Positions 7,938 to 15,658 of a DNA stretch of 18,860 bases are shown here, one piece after another. A program made the translations under genes and the position numbers. The notes beneath the pieces are model-generated. The model saw nothing but the letters and a program-made list of their open reading frames with translations, searched no databases and was not told where the DNA came from. Numbering within the stretch: the stretch's first letter is position 1; each line of letters starts with the position of its first letter. The stretch is from an uncultured Bacteroidales bacterium (GTDB lineage: Bacteria; Bacteroidota; Bacteroidia; Bacteroidales; Paludibacteraceae): contig ONXE01000039.1 in the NCBI GenBank assembly GCA_900321775.1, positions 12,916 to 31,775 on the forward strand, read 5' to 3'.

Positions 7938-8662
7938 TCTTTTTTCTTCGGCAGCGGGTCGATTTTGGCGAAATAGTGCAGGTCCTGGAAGAAGGAAACG
8001 AGGTACAGGACAAACAGAATAATCCAGATGCCAAACGCGATGTAGTCCATGAGTTGGAGTTCCAGCCGGTAATCGTTCATGCCGATAGTGATGTCATAGA
8101 CATGATGCACATTGATAAGCGGCACCACGTAGATGAGCAGGCAGTTGACGATAATCATAAACAGACGGAACTCGGTCGGCCCCATCTTGGCGTAAGTCAG
8201 TTTGAACTCGTTCTTGATTTTGGCGTTAATCGCCACGTACACCTCCAATTGCAGGTACACCACGTAGCACAACAGCGCCAGCCAGAAGTTGACCAAACCG
8301 GACATGCCGATGCCTACAAAGATGAAAAACTCGCACACGCAATCGATGTTGTGGTCCAGATAGTATCCGTACAGTTTGCGTTGCTGGTTGCGAACGCGGG
8401 CGATAGAGCCGTCCATCGAGTCGCCGAACCAGTTGATGATTATTCCCAGCGAGGACATCCAAATCCAATTGAGGTTGTAGTTGGAGAGGACATATCCCAG
8501 CCCGGCAATAAAAGCGCCGAAGACTCCCAGCCAAGTCAGCATATCGCTGGTAACCCAACGGGGCATGCGGCTTGCGGCCCATACGAGAAATCGCTTCTCC
8601 GGTGCAGCCAAAATGGACGTTTGTATACGTTCTGATTGTTTGATTTGTTGTTTTTCTTCCAT
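7934..8662 (-). CDS. CDP-alcohol phosphatidyltransferase family membrane enzyme
   Basis: A 242-residue integral membrane protein with the complete CDP-alcohol phosphatidyltransferase signature: D81-S-M-D84-G85-S-I-A88-R89, nine residues, G99, D103 and D107 (GYYLDHNID). Such enzymes move a phosphatidyl-like group from a CDP-activated lipid to an alcohol and bind two metal ions through these aspartates. About six hydrophobic segments are visible, starting around residue 40. The acceptor (glycerol phosphate, inositol phosphate or another) cannot be told from sequence, so no symbol is given. The start lies 6 nt after the rsmE stop and the stop overlaps the GtrA-like GTG. Confidence 0.9.
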   Translation of the reverse strand: MEEKQQIKQSERIQTSILAAPEKRFLVWAASRMPRWVTSDMLTWLGVFGAFIAGLGYVLSNYNLNWIWMSSLGIIINWFGDSMDGSIARVRNQQRKLYGYYLDHNIDCVCEFFIFVGIGMSGLVNFWLALLCYVVYLQLEVYVAINAKIKNEFKLTYAKMGPTEFRLFMIIVNCLLIYVVPLINVHHVYDITIGMNDYRLELQLMDYIAFGIWIILFVLYLVSFFQDLHYFAKIDPLPKKKE

Positions 8663-8668
8663 GATGTG

Positions 8669-9379
8669 TTATTCGTTGATAAGCAGGGCAGTATGGCATG
8701 CCACAAGTCCTGCGGTTTCTGTTCTTAGTCGCGCTTTGCCCAGCGAGACCGGTTTCCATCCGTGCTCCAGCGCTTCGGCCACTTCCTGCTCGGAAAAATC
8801 TCCTTCCGGGCCGATGAGGATAATCACTGAATGTCCGCGGGTGATGCAGCTTTTGAGCGCGAATTTACTTTCCGTCGGGCCGTACGACTCGATGCAATGG
8901 GCGATGAGCCGGTCCTGTTCCTGTGCGCCGGAAATCAGTTCTCTGACAGGTGTCATGGGGTGCAGGGTAGGGAACGTGGCTTTCAGCGACTGTTTGGAAG
9001 CGGAGACGAGAATCTTTTGCAACCTCTCTTCGTTGACAGTCTTTCGCTCGCTGTAGCGGCACAGCACCGGCGTAATCTCATCCACGCCCATCTCGACACA
9101 TTTCTCTATCATCCACTCGATTCGGTCCATGCTTTTCGTGGGCGCAATGGCTATATGCACGCGTCCTTCGTGCAGCGGTTCGGGCTTGGATTGCGAGAGG
9201 ATACGGAATGTGCAATGCTTGCGGTGCGGGTTCACTATCTCCGCCTCGTAGATGGTTCCCTGTCCGTCTGTTACTTGGATTGTGTCGCCTGTTTTGGCGC
9301 GAAGTACTTGCACACAATGCGAGGACTCCTCTTCGGAGAGCGTAAGCGAGGCTATATCGGGACTATAGAACAAGTACAT
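8669..9379 (-). CDS. rsmE: 16S rRNA (uracil1498-N3)-methyltransferase
   Basis: A 236-residue RsmE, which methylates N3 of U1498 in 16S rRNA within the 30S subunit using S-adenosylmethionine. The N-terminal PUA-like part includes EEESSHCVQVLRAKTGD (residues 16-32). The C-terminal SPOUT/trefoil-knot part has IGPEGDF (189-195) and the SAM-site strand VSLGKARLRTETA (211-223). Length is normal. It sits between prfA and the phosphatidyltransferase; the shared theme with prfA is translation. The ATG at 9379 lies 3 nt from a three-unit 11-nt repeat. Confidence 0.95.
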   Translation of the reverse strand: MYLFYSPDIASLTLSEEESSHCVQVLRAKTGDTIQVTDGQGTIYEAEIVNPHRKHCTFRILSQSKPEPLHEGRVHIAIAPTKSMDRIEWMIEKCVEMGVDEITPVLCRYSERKTVNEERLQKILVSASKQSLKATFPTLHPMTPVRELISGAQEQDRLIAHCIESYGPTESKFALKSCITRGHSVIILIGPEGDFSEQEVAEALEHGWKPVSLGKARLRTETAGLVACHTALLINE

Positions 9380-9382
9380 ATA

Positions 9383-9415
9383 ATCTTATGGTCATCTTAT
9401 GGTCATCTTATGGTT
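9383..9415. repeat. 11-nt tandem repeat ATCTTATGGTC, three units
   Basis: Three adjacent units at 9383, 9394 and 9405; the third ends in T in place of C. The array fills the spacer between prfA and rsmE and ends 3 nt upstream of the rsmE ATG. It is the one spacer repeat that abuts the downstream start rather than the upstream stop. Confidence 0.88.
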
Positions 9416-9440
9416 CTCTTCTCAGGTTCGATTCATGACA

Positions 9441-10541
9441 CTATAGGTTCGCTTCTTTCAGCCTCTCGGCGTTTTCTGCCACCTGTAGGGCATCGATTAC
9501 TCCCTGGATATTGCCGTCCATAAAGTCCGCCAGATTGTAGATGGTGAGTCCGATACGATGGTCGGTGATACGTCCCTGAGGGTAGTTGTAGGTGCGGATT
9601 TTGGCTGAGCGGTCGCCTGTCGAGACCATAGTCTTTCGGCGTGCAGCGATATCGTCGATATACTTCTGGTGCTCCTTATCATATATCTGCGTGCGCAGTC
9701 GTGCGAGCGCGCGTTCCTTGTTTTTAGGTTGGTCGCGCGTCTCGGTACACTCAATGAGGATTTCCTGCACCTCGCCAGTTACGGGGTTCTTCCAGTTGTA
9801 GCGCAGCCGGACACCGGACTCCACTTTGTTGACGTTCTGTCCGCCTGCACCGCCGGAGCGGAAGGTGTCCCATTTGATTTCGCCTTCGTTGATCTGCACG
9901 TCGAACTCGTCCGCCTCGGGCAGCACAGCCACTGTAGCAGCGGAGGTGTGGATACGTCCCTGCGTTTCGGTAGCCGGTACGCGCTGAACGCGATGAACGC
10001 CCGACTCGTACTTGAGCGTGCCATAGACGTTCTCGCCCATGACGTTGAAGATTATCTCTTTGTATCCGCCCACAGCGCCTTCCGAGCAGGATGAGATGGT
10101 ATATTTCCACCCTTTGATTTCGAAGTACTTGGTGTACATACGGAAGAGGTCACCTGCAAACAAGGCGGCCTCGTCGCCGCCTGTGCCACCGCGGATTTCC
10201 ATGACGACGTTCTTCGCGTCCTCCTTGTCCTGCGGAATGAGCATGAGTTTGAGGTCTTCTTCCAGTTTGGGCAGAGTTGGCTCAATCTCGTCTATTTCTG
10301 CCTTTGCCATCTCTCGCAACTCAGCGTCATCGCCTGCGTACAACAACTGTTTGGCCTCGTCAAGTGCTGCGACGGCCTGCTTGTATTTGTTGGCAGCCGC
10401 AAGCACTTTTTCGAGGTCATGATATTCGCGATTGAGGCGGATATAACGCGCCTGATCTGCGATGACGGACGGGTCGGTTATCAACAGTCCCACCTCGTGG
10501 AACTTAGCCTCCAGACCATCTATTTTGTCCAGAATATCCAT
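9441..10541 (-). CDS. prfA: Peptide chain release factor 1
   Basis: A 366-residue class-I release factor that reads UAA and UAG and triggers peptide release. The codon-recognition tripeptide is PAT (189-191, in VQRVPATETQGR), which marks RF1 rather than RF2 (SPF). The catalytic GGQ is at 233-235 in RSGGAGGQNVNKVESG, whose glutamine is the usual methylation target. The helical N-terminal domain and overall length are normal. Its ATG overlaps the stop of the HIT gene by one base (TAATG), so translation is probably coupled. Confidence 0.97.
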   Translation of the reverse strand: MDILDKIDGLEAKFHEVGLLITDPSVIADQARYIRLNREYHDLEKVLAAANKYKQAVAALDEAKQLLYAGDDAELREMAKAEIDEIEPTLPKLEEDLKLMLIPQDKEDAKNVVMEIRGGTGGDEAALFAGDLFRMYTKYFEIKGWKYTISSCSEGAVGGYKEIIFNVMGENVYGTLKYESGVHRVQRVPATETQGRIHTSAATVAVLPEADEFDVQINEGEIKWDTFRSGGAGGQNVNKVESGVRLRYNWKNPVTGEVQEILIECTETRDQPKNKERALARLRTQIYDKEHQKYIDDIAARRKTMVSTGDRSAKIRTYNYPQGRITDHRIGLTIYNLADFMDGNIQGVIDALQVAENAERLKEANL

Positions 10542-10972
10542 TAGCCGAGAATCTCCTTTCTCAGCGCGTCAATCATGTCTTGATACTCCTTGTCCGAGAG
10601 GTACACTTTGCCCGGGTTCATCTGGAACGTGCCGCCGTAATCGGGGCCGTCCACATACTTCGGGGCGAGGTGAAAATGCAGGTGAGACAGTTTGTCGCTG
10701 TAAGCACCGTAGTTGATTTTCTCGGGTTTGAAGAGCTTCTGCATGGCTCGTGTCACTTTGGCCACGTCTGCCATGAAGGCATTTCGCTCGTCGTCGGTCA
10801 GTTCGTTCAGGTCGTTGACGTGGTCTTTGTATGCCACCAGACAACGTCCGTGATACGTTTGTTCTTTGAAGAGGAACGCCTTGCTGACGCTTAAATCGCA
10901 GATGGGCAACATAATCGCCTCACGTGCTTCGTGTTTGGTGCAATAGATGCACTCTTTGGGATCGCTATACAT
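10541..10972 (-). CDS. HIT family nucleotide-binding protein
   Basis: A 143-residue histidine-triad protein. The signature HLHFHLA (His97, His99, His101) forms the nucleotide-phosphate site; such proteins hydrolyse AMP-lysine-like or dinucleotide substrates. A CxxC pair at Cys8 and Cys11 (ECIYC), as in many HIT proteins, may help bind zinc. HGRCLVAYKDHVNDLNELTDDE matches the usual strand and helix before the triad. The third histidine is followed by LAPK rather than a fourth histidine, as in several branches of the family. The true substrate is unknown. It lies between the W/S/G-rich protein gene and prfA, overlapping prfA by one base. Confidence 0.88.
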   Translation of the reverse strand: MYSDPKECIYCTKHEAREAIMLPICDLSVSKAFLFKEQTYHGRCLVAYKDHVNDLNELTDDERNAFMADVAKVTRAMQKLFKPEKINYGAYSDKLSHLHFHLAPKYVDGPDYGGTFQMNPGKVYLSDKEYQDMIDALRKEILG

Positions 10973-10985
10973 GATTCAAATGGAC

Positions 10986-11017
10986 AATTGAAAATTGAAA
11001 ATGGAAAATTGAAAATT
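10986..11017. repeat. 7-nt tandem repeat AATTGAA, 4.5 units
   Basis: AATTGAA, AATTGAA, AATGGAA, AATTGAA and a partial AATT lie head to tail. The partial unit enters the stop codon (11016-11018) of the Ser/Gly-rich gene. The array fills most of the 43-nt spacer before the HIT gene. Confidence 0.85.
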
Positions 11018-12350
11018 ATCTTCTATGGCCGCCGCCACCGCCACCGCGGGAGGCACCGCCACCACCGCCACCGCGGGAAGCGCCGCCACTGAAACCGCCT
11101 CCGCCGCGAGAGCCACCGCCGCTGTAACCGCCGGAACTGCGGCTACCACCTCCGTAACTGCCCGAACTGCGGGAAACGGACGAAGGAGCGGAAGAACTGC
11201 GCGAAACGGAACTGCTGCTGCGGGAAGTAGAACTGCTACGCGAAACAGAACTGCTGCTGCGTGAAGTAGAACTGCTGCTACGCGAAACAGAACTGCTGCT
11301 GCGGGAGCCGCTTGTGCTATTGCTTACGGAACTTCCGCTGCGACTGCCCGACGACGATCTGCTGCCTGTTGAGGCCTGGCTGCGCGAAGCAGTGGCTTGT
11401 TGTCCGCGGGAGCCCGAAGACTGCGAGCGGGACACTTGCTGCGTGCGGGAGCCGTCGGTTTGACCCGAGCGTGCTACGCGGGTGTTCGCGCTGTTATAGG
11501 TACGCGAGTTGTTCCCCTGAACGCGCGATACGCCGTCGCGGCTGCCACCACGGGACTGAGCCACCTCACTCATACGCGAGCGCTGCACGTCGCGGCTGTT
11601 GCTGATCGCACGGCCCGAAGCATCTTTCTTGCCCGCATTACGTTGCGCAAACGAGCCTTCGGGATGACGCTGTGCCATGTCCTGACGACCTGCCGAAGCA
11701 TGGCGATGCATCGAGTCGTAGCCGGGTGCCGGATGACGCGTATGGCGATAGGAACAATAGTGGTGATGATAGTGATAGTCCCAAATATGATGGCAATATA
11801 CATCGAATGCCCAGCAATGATAGGCATGCCACCAACCCGGCCAGTAGCCCCAATACCAGGGCGAATACCAGCAAACCCAGTGGGGGCCCCAGAACCAGTC
11901 ATAAATGACCGGTACATAGAGGTATGCGGGCTCGATGATATAGTTTGCTCCGTAGATGTACTCGTCACCGACCACCTGCACAATAATCTTGTCGTCAGCA
12001 TCTTTCTCCACATAGATGGAGGCTACATCCTGAAAAATGTCTTTTGCCAGAACGGCTTGCAGCAGAATCAGGTGTTTGTTGCCGTCTGCCGATTCTACAA
12101 TACGCAGATAATCAACTTGGCCGTCGCCATTCAAGTCGAGGTTGGATACATGCAACTCTTCGCTGTTGAGTTTCTGCTCAAATTCTTCCAGATTAGCACA
12201 CTGACCGAAGAGTGCAGCAACGGCCTTGAGGTCCAGATCCTGAGATATGTCCTCGTTGGTGGCGCTAACCGTAATCGTCTCGTCTGCACGTGCAGACCAT
12301 CCAAAGGTCATTATCATGGCCATGAGGATAAGAATGGTACGTGTCTTCAT
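11016..12350 (-). CDS. Secreted protein with W/H/C-rich core and Ser/Arg- then Gly-rich tail
   Basis: I do not recognise a named family. With the ATG at 12350 it has 444 residues; a further ATG at 12383 would put charged residues before the signal, so the later start is preferred. Order of parts: signal peptide (1-22, ending in ARA); a globular part with an EF-hand-like loop DLNGDGQVD (72-80) and VVGDEYIYGANYIIEP; a region of about 55 residues (152-206) extremely rich in Trp, Tyr, His and Cys (WFWGPHWVCWYSPWYWGYW, then HHIWDYHYHHHYC); a long low-complexity Ser/Arg tract with VSRSSS repeats; and a Gly-rich end with GGGASRGGGGGG. A periplasmic or surface place is inferred. The His/Cys cluster could bind metal or heme. 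The tail is probably unfolded. Confidence 0.75.
   Translation of the reverse strand: MKTRTILILMAMIMTFGWSARADETITVSATNEDISQDLDLKAVAALFGQCANLEEFEQKLNSEELHVSNLDLNGDGQVDYLRIVESADGNKHLILLQAVLAKDIFQDVASIYVEKDADDKIIVQVVGDEYIYGANYIIEPAYLYVPVIYDWFWGPHWVCWYSPWYWGYWPGWWHAYHCWAFDVYCHHIWDYHYHHHYCSYRHTRHPAPGYDSMHRHASAGRQDMAQRHPEGSFAQRNAGKKDASGRAISNSRDVQRSRMSEVAQSRGGSRDGVSRVQGNNSRTYNSANTRVARSGQTDGSRTQQVSRSQSSGSRGQQATASRSQASTGSRSSSGSRSGSSVSNSTSGSRSSSSVSRSSSSTSRSSSSVSRSSSTSRSSSSVSRSSSAPSSVSRSSGSYGGGSRSSGGYSGGGSRGGGGFSGGASRGGGGGGASRGGGGGGHRR
11201..11304. repeat. in-frame 39/42-nt coding repeat of the Ser/Arg tract
   Basis: Units beginning GCGAAAC on the plus strand start at 11201, 11240 and 11282. The first is 39 nt and the second 42 nt, differing by one in-frame CTG; the third is partial. 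On the protein side this gives VSRSSS(S) and TSRSSSS modules. Unit lengths divisible by three keep the frame open when copy number changes. Confidence 0.75.
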
Positions 12351-12412
12351 AAGCGTGTTATTTTTTAAGTGTTTCACATTCATAAATAGTCATTCAAAAG
12401 CCGTGCCAAACT

Positions 12413-13654
12413 CTACACAAGGTGCAGGTTGTGGTGCATTTTCTCTTTCTTGGTGCGCATGTAGCGCTCGTTGTATGGGTTGGGCGCTATCTCGATAGGG
12501 ATGTTCTCGACAATCTCTATTCCGTAGCTCTCAAGGCCCACGCGTTTGACGGGATTATTGGTCATGAGTCGCAGTTTGTATGCCCCCATCTCTCGCAGTA
12601 TCTCAGCGCCCACGCCGTAGTCGCGCAGGTCGGGGTCGAATCCCAGATGCACATTGGCTTCCACGGTGTCCATGCCCTGTTCCTGCAGTTTGTAGGCGGA
12701 GATCTTGTTCATCAGTCCGATGCCGCGTCCTTCCTGGTTCATATAGACGATGATACCTTTGCCGGCCTCCTGCACCATCTGCATGGCGCGATGAAGCTGT
12801 TCGCCGCATTCGCAGCGCTTCGAGCCGAAGATATCGCCGGTGGCGCAACTGGAATGCACACGGCAGAGGATAGGCTCGTCCTTCTCCCACGTACCTTTGA
12901 CCAGCGCTATGTGCTCCAGTCCGTTACTTAACTGTCGGAACGGGGTCAACTCAAACTCGCCGTAGGCTGTTGGGAGGAACACCGTCTCGCCGCGCGTGAC
13001 CATAGCGTCCGCGGGGATAGGGTCCTGCAGTCCGTCTGCGCCCTCGATGTCGCGTTGCGTCATGCGGTAGGCGATAAGGTCTTTGATGGAGATGAGTTTC
13101 AGGTCGTATTCCTTCGCCACTTTCTCCAGTTCGGGCAGGCGCGCCATGGTGCCGTCGGTGTTCATGATCTCGATGAGTGCAGCGGCGGGGTAGAGTCCGC
13201 TCAGCCGGCACAGGTCGATAGCAGCCTCCGTGTGTCCGGCACGTTCCAGCACCCCGCGCGTCTTGGCGTAGAGCGGGTTGATATGTCCGGGACGTCCGAA
13301 GTCCTGCGGTTTGCGTTTGGGGTCGGCCAGGGCGCGGATAGTGGCGGCGCGGTCATGCGCGGAGACTCCCGTGGTGCAGCCGTCCAGCAGATCGACAGTC
13401 ACCGTGAACGGTGTGCCCAGCATGCTGGTGTTCTGCTGCACCTGGTGTACCAGCTCCAACTCGGCGCAACGCTCCTCCGTGACGGGCGCGCATAGCACTC
13501 CGCGGCCGTGCTGGAGCATGAAATTCACCTTCTCCGGCGTAATCGTCTCGGCCGCTGTGATGAAATCGCCTTCGTTCTCGCGGTCCTCGTCATCCACGAC
13601 TATCACGAACTTGCCGGCGCGAAAGTCGTCTAATGCTTCTTGTATAGTGTTCAT
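12413..13654 (-). CDS. ribBA: Bifunctional DHBP synthase / GTP cyclohydrolase II
   Basis: A 413-residue fused riboflavin-synthesis enzyme. The RibB half (about 1-205) makes 3,4-dihydroxy-2-butanone 4-phosphate from ribulose 5-phosphate and has DDEDRENEGD (21-30) and AGHTEAAIDL. The RibA half opens GTP to the pyrimidine precursor; its zinc ligands Cys270, Cys281 and Cys283 are in SSCATGDIFGSKRCECGEQL, and NQEGRGIGLMNKISAY follows. The reading frame is open 40 codons further upstream, but that sequence is Cys/Pro rich, unlike the family, and lies in the permease gene. MNTIQEALDDFRAGK at 13654 is the normal start. The first 65 nt overlap the end of the permease gene. No FMN riboswitch is visible. 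Confidence 0.96.
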   Translation of the reverse strand: MNTIQEALDDFRAGKFVIVVDDEDRENEGDFITAAETITPEKVNFMLQHGRGVLCAPVTEERCAELELVHQVQQNTSMLGTPFTVTVDLLDGCTTGVSAHDRAATIRALADPKRKPQDFGRPGHINPLYAKTRGVLERAGHTEAAIDLCRLSGLYPAAALIEIMNTDGTMARLPELEKVAKEYDLKLISIKDLIAYRMTQRDIEGADGLQDPIPADAMVTRGETVFLPTAYGEFELTPFRQLSNGLEHIALVKGTWEKDEPILCRVHSSCATGDIFGSKRCECGEQLHRAMQMVQEAGKGIIVYMNQEGRGIGLMNKISAYKLQEQGMDTVEANVHLGFDPDLRDYGVGAEILREMGAYKLRLMTNNPVKRVGLESYGIEIVENIPIEIAPNPYNERYMRTKKEKMHHNLHLV

Positions 13655-15113
13655 ATATCGGTTGTAATTTCTTCTTTGTGTCTTCGAACCACTTGATCCA
13701 AACCTCGGGTTTGAACAAAGCGGAGTCGGTTGCGGCTTTGTAGGTGAGGAACACTCCGATGGGCAGCAGCACAAAACTGCTCAGCCACATGCCCAGCCAG
13801 CACGGCCAGATAGCCTCGCGGGCCATCTTGTAGCCGGTGTTGTCGATGATGTAGTAGATGACGAACATCACTACCGAGATAACCACCGGCGCACCCAGAC
13901 CGCCCTTGCGGATGATAGCACCCAGCGGAGCGCCGATGAAGAAGAAGATCAGGCAGGCAAAAGCCAGCGTGAACTTGCGGTGCAACTCCACTTCGTGCTT
14001 GCGGACGTAGCGTTTGTAGTCGTCCAGCATCAGCGCGTTGTACTCCACCTGATCTTTCTGCGTGCGTGCCCGCTCGTAGGCATATTGCATGGAGCGCGCC
14101 TTGTCTTTGGTGCTCATCGCCTCGAACACCGAGTCGGGGTTGAAATGCCCCATCTCCTCCTTGCTGACCTCGCCCAGCACACGGCCCGGGATGCGGTCGC
14201 GCCCGAAGTATTTCTGCTCAACCATCTGTTGGCTCTGCTCCATGCTTCGCTCGTGAGCCAGTACGTTCACCGAGTCGATGGAGTGGAGCAGTTCGCCCAC
14301 GTCTTTCGACACGTGCTGGTCGCTGAGGATGGACTCGTCGTAGCGATTGAATTCCGAGGAGAAGTCGATGAGCATAGTCTTCTCGCGGAACGTTTCGCGG
14401 CGGTAGGGAATCTTGTCTTTCGACTTGGTCGCCCGCTGCTGTTTGGGGTCCAGGTTCTCGAACGACTCGCCCGAGTACAGCTTGAACAGCAGGTATTTCT
14501 TGTCGCTGGTGAAGAAGATGCGTCCCGAGTCGGCCACCATCACTTTTGCGTTCTGAAAACCGTCCGAGTAGTCGTAGATCATCAGGTCTTTCAGCAAGCC
14601 GGTCTTGTGGTCTTTGTTGCGCACATACACGTTGTAGCCTGGTATGCCGTCGTAAAACTCGCCCACGGGAATCTCCATCTCCGGCGATTTCTGACGCAGC
14701 GAGAAGATCAGCGTCCACAGTTTGACCTGCGAGATGGGCAGCACGTTGTTCGAGAAATAGAATGCGCCGACGCTGACCAGTGCTATGCTGATGGCCAGCG
14801 GCCGCATGATGCGAAACAGCGACACGCCCGCCGACTTCATTGCCGTCAACTCGAAATGCTCCCCCAGGTTGCCGAAGGTCATCAACGACGCCAACAAGAT
14901 GGCCAGCGGCAGCGCCAACGGTACCAAGGTGGCTACGGCATAGACAAAAAACTCAGCCAACACGCTGATTCCCACACCTTTGCCCACCAGGTCCTGCACA
15001 TGCATCCACACGAACTGCATCAGCAGGATAAAGATGCAGATGAGAAATGTCATCAAGAAAAGCCCAAGAAACGTCTTGAGCAAATACAAATCCATTTTCT
15101 TAATGATTCTCAA
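13590..15113 (-). CDS. LptF/LptG-type (YjgP/YjgQ) permease
   Basis: A 507-residue inner-membrane protein of the LptF/LptG family. These proteins form the transmembrane part of the LptB2FG transporter, which extracts lipopolysaccharide from the inner membrane. Three N-terminal hydrophobic segments (about 12-40, 55-80 and 98-120, with LALPLAILLASLMTFGNLGEHFEL) are followed by a long periplasmic part containing GYNVYVRNKDHKTGLLKDL. Three C-terminal segments follow (about 388-460, with FFFIGAPLGAIIRKGGLG). It is longer than E. coli LptF/LptG because of the periplasmic insert. The start may be MRIIKK (15113) or MDLYLL (15095). The end overlaps ribBA by 65 nt in another frame. LptF and LptG cannot be told apart from this sequence. 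Confidence 0.9.
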   Translation of the reverse strand: MRIIKKMDLYLLKTFLGLFLMTFLICIFILLMQFVWMHVQDLVGKGVGISVLAEFFVYAVATLVPLALPLAILLASLMTFGNLGEHFELTAMKSAGVSLFRIMRPLAISIALVSVGAFYFSNNVLPISQVKLWTLIFSLRQKSPEMEIPVGEFYDGIPGYNVYVRNKDHKTGLLKDLMIYDYSDGFQNAKVMVADSGRIFFTSDKKYLLFKLYSGESFENLDPKQQRATKSKDKIPYRRETFREKTMLIDFSSEFNRYDESILSDQHVSKDVGELLHSIDSVNVLAHERSMEQSQQMVEQKYFGRDRIPGRVLGEVSKEEMGHFNPDSVFEAMSTKDKARSMQYAYERARTQKDQVEYNALMLDDYKRYVRKHEVELHRKFTLAFACLIFFFIGAPLGAIIRKGGLGAPVVISVVMFVIYYIIDNTGYKMAREAIWPCWLGMWLSSFVLLPIGVFLTYKAATDSALFKPEVWIKWFEDTKKKLQPIYEHYTRSIRRLSRRQVRDSRG

Positions 15114-15122
15114 CGCAAAATA

Positions 15123-15164
15123 TTAATTATTAATTATTAATTGTTAATTGTTAATTGTTAATTC
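15123..15164. repeat. 7-nt tandem repeat TTAATTN, six units
   Basis: TTAATTA twice, TTAATTG three times and TTAATTC once, with no breaks. The last unit contains the cdd stop codon (15158-15160); the first lies 9 nt from the permease ATG at 15113. The first two units differ from the next three by a single A/G change, as if two variants had each spread. Confidence 0.9.
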
Positions 15165-15652
15165 CCCTTCGCTCCTTTGAGCGATTCGCTCACGAAGCAG
15201 AACGGCATCAGTTCCTTGCTGGACTTGACCACGTACGTGCCTTCCGTACCGTACAGAATCACGGTCATGGGCTCTTTCTGGCGGTCCTCAAACTCCACCA
15301 TCACCTGCCTGCATCCGCCGCAAGGCGACACCGGCTCTTTGGTGAAATGACCGTCCGTGTAGGCGGCAATAGCCAGCACACGCATGGCTTGGCCGGGATG
15401 ATTAGCGCTGGCTGCAAACATCGCCGTACGCTCTGCACACAGGCCGCTGGGGTAGGCTGCGTTCTCCTGGTTGCACCCCCTCACAATCGTGCCGTCGGCC
15501 AGGCGCAAAGCCGCACCCACGCTGAAACGTGAGTACGGACTGTACGCTGCCTTGGTCATCTCTTTGGCTCTGTCCACCAACTCGCGGTAGTCCTCCGGCA
15601 ACTCGTCGTAGCTGTAGGCCTGGATGGTGGCGCTGATCTGAAATGTGTTCAT
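15158..15652 (-). CDS. cdd: Cytidine deaminase
   Basis: A 164-residue cytidine deaminase for pyrimidine salvage, converting cytidine or deoxycytidine to the uridine form. The zinc ligands and catalytic Glu are Cys72-Ala73-Glu74 (SGLCAERTA) and Cys111/Cys114 (SPCGGCRQVM). The substrate motif NQENAAYP is at 61-68 and YSPYSRFSVGAAL at 38-49. The length suits the homotetrameric class, with a slightly long N-terminus (MNTFQISATIQAYSYDELPE). It starts 6 nt after the stop of the SIMPL gene, so the two are co-transcribed. Confidence 0.95.
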   Translation of the reverse strand: MNTFQISATIQAYSYDELPEDYRELVDRAKEMTKAAYSPYSRFSVGAALRLADGTIVRGCNQENAAYPSGLCAERTAMFAASANHPGQAMRVLAIAAYTDGHFTKEPVSPCGGCRQVMVEFEDRQKEPMTVILYGTEGTYVVKSSKELMPFCFVSESLKGAKGN

Positions 15653-15658
15653 GCTCGT

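Noticed and set aside
11397..12368. 323-codon plus-strand reading frame, and an Ala/Thr-rich frame at 11025-11264
   Set aside because: Both are shadows of the low-complexity Ser/Arg/Gly coding sequence on minus.
12372..12412. possible promoter directly upstream of the Ser/Gly-rich protein gene (TTTG, 18 nt, TATTTATG)
   Set aside because: Spacing is short and the -7 box has a mismatch; the gene can be reached from the upstream operon.
13980..15140. 386-codon plus-strand reading frame opposite the permease gene
   Set aside because: His/Gln/Leu/Val-rich translation with no domain; it mirrors the codon pattern of the conserved permease on the other strand.
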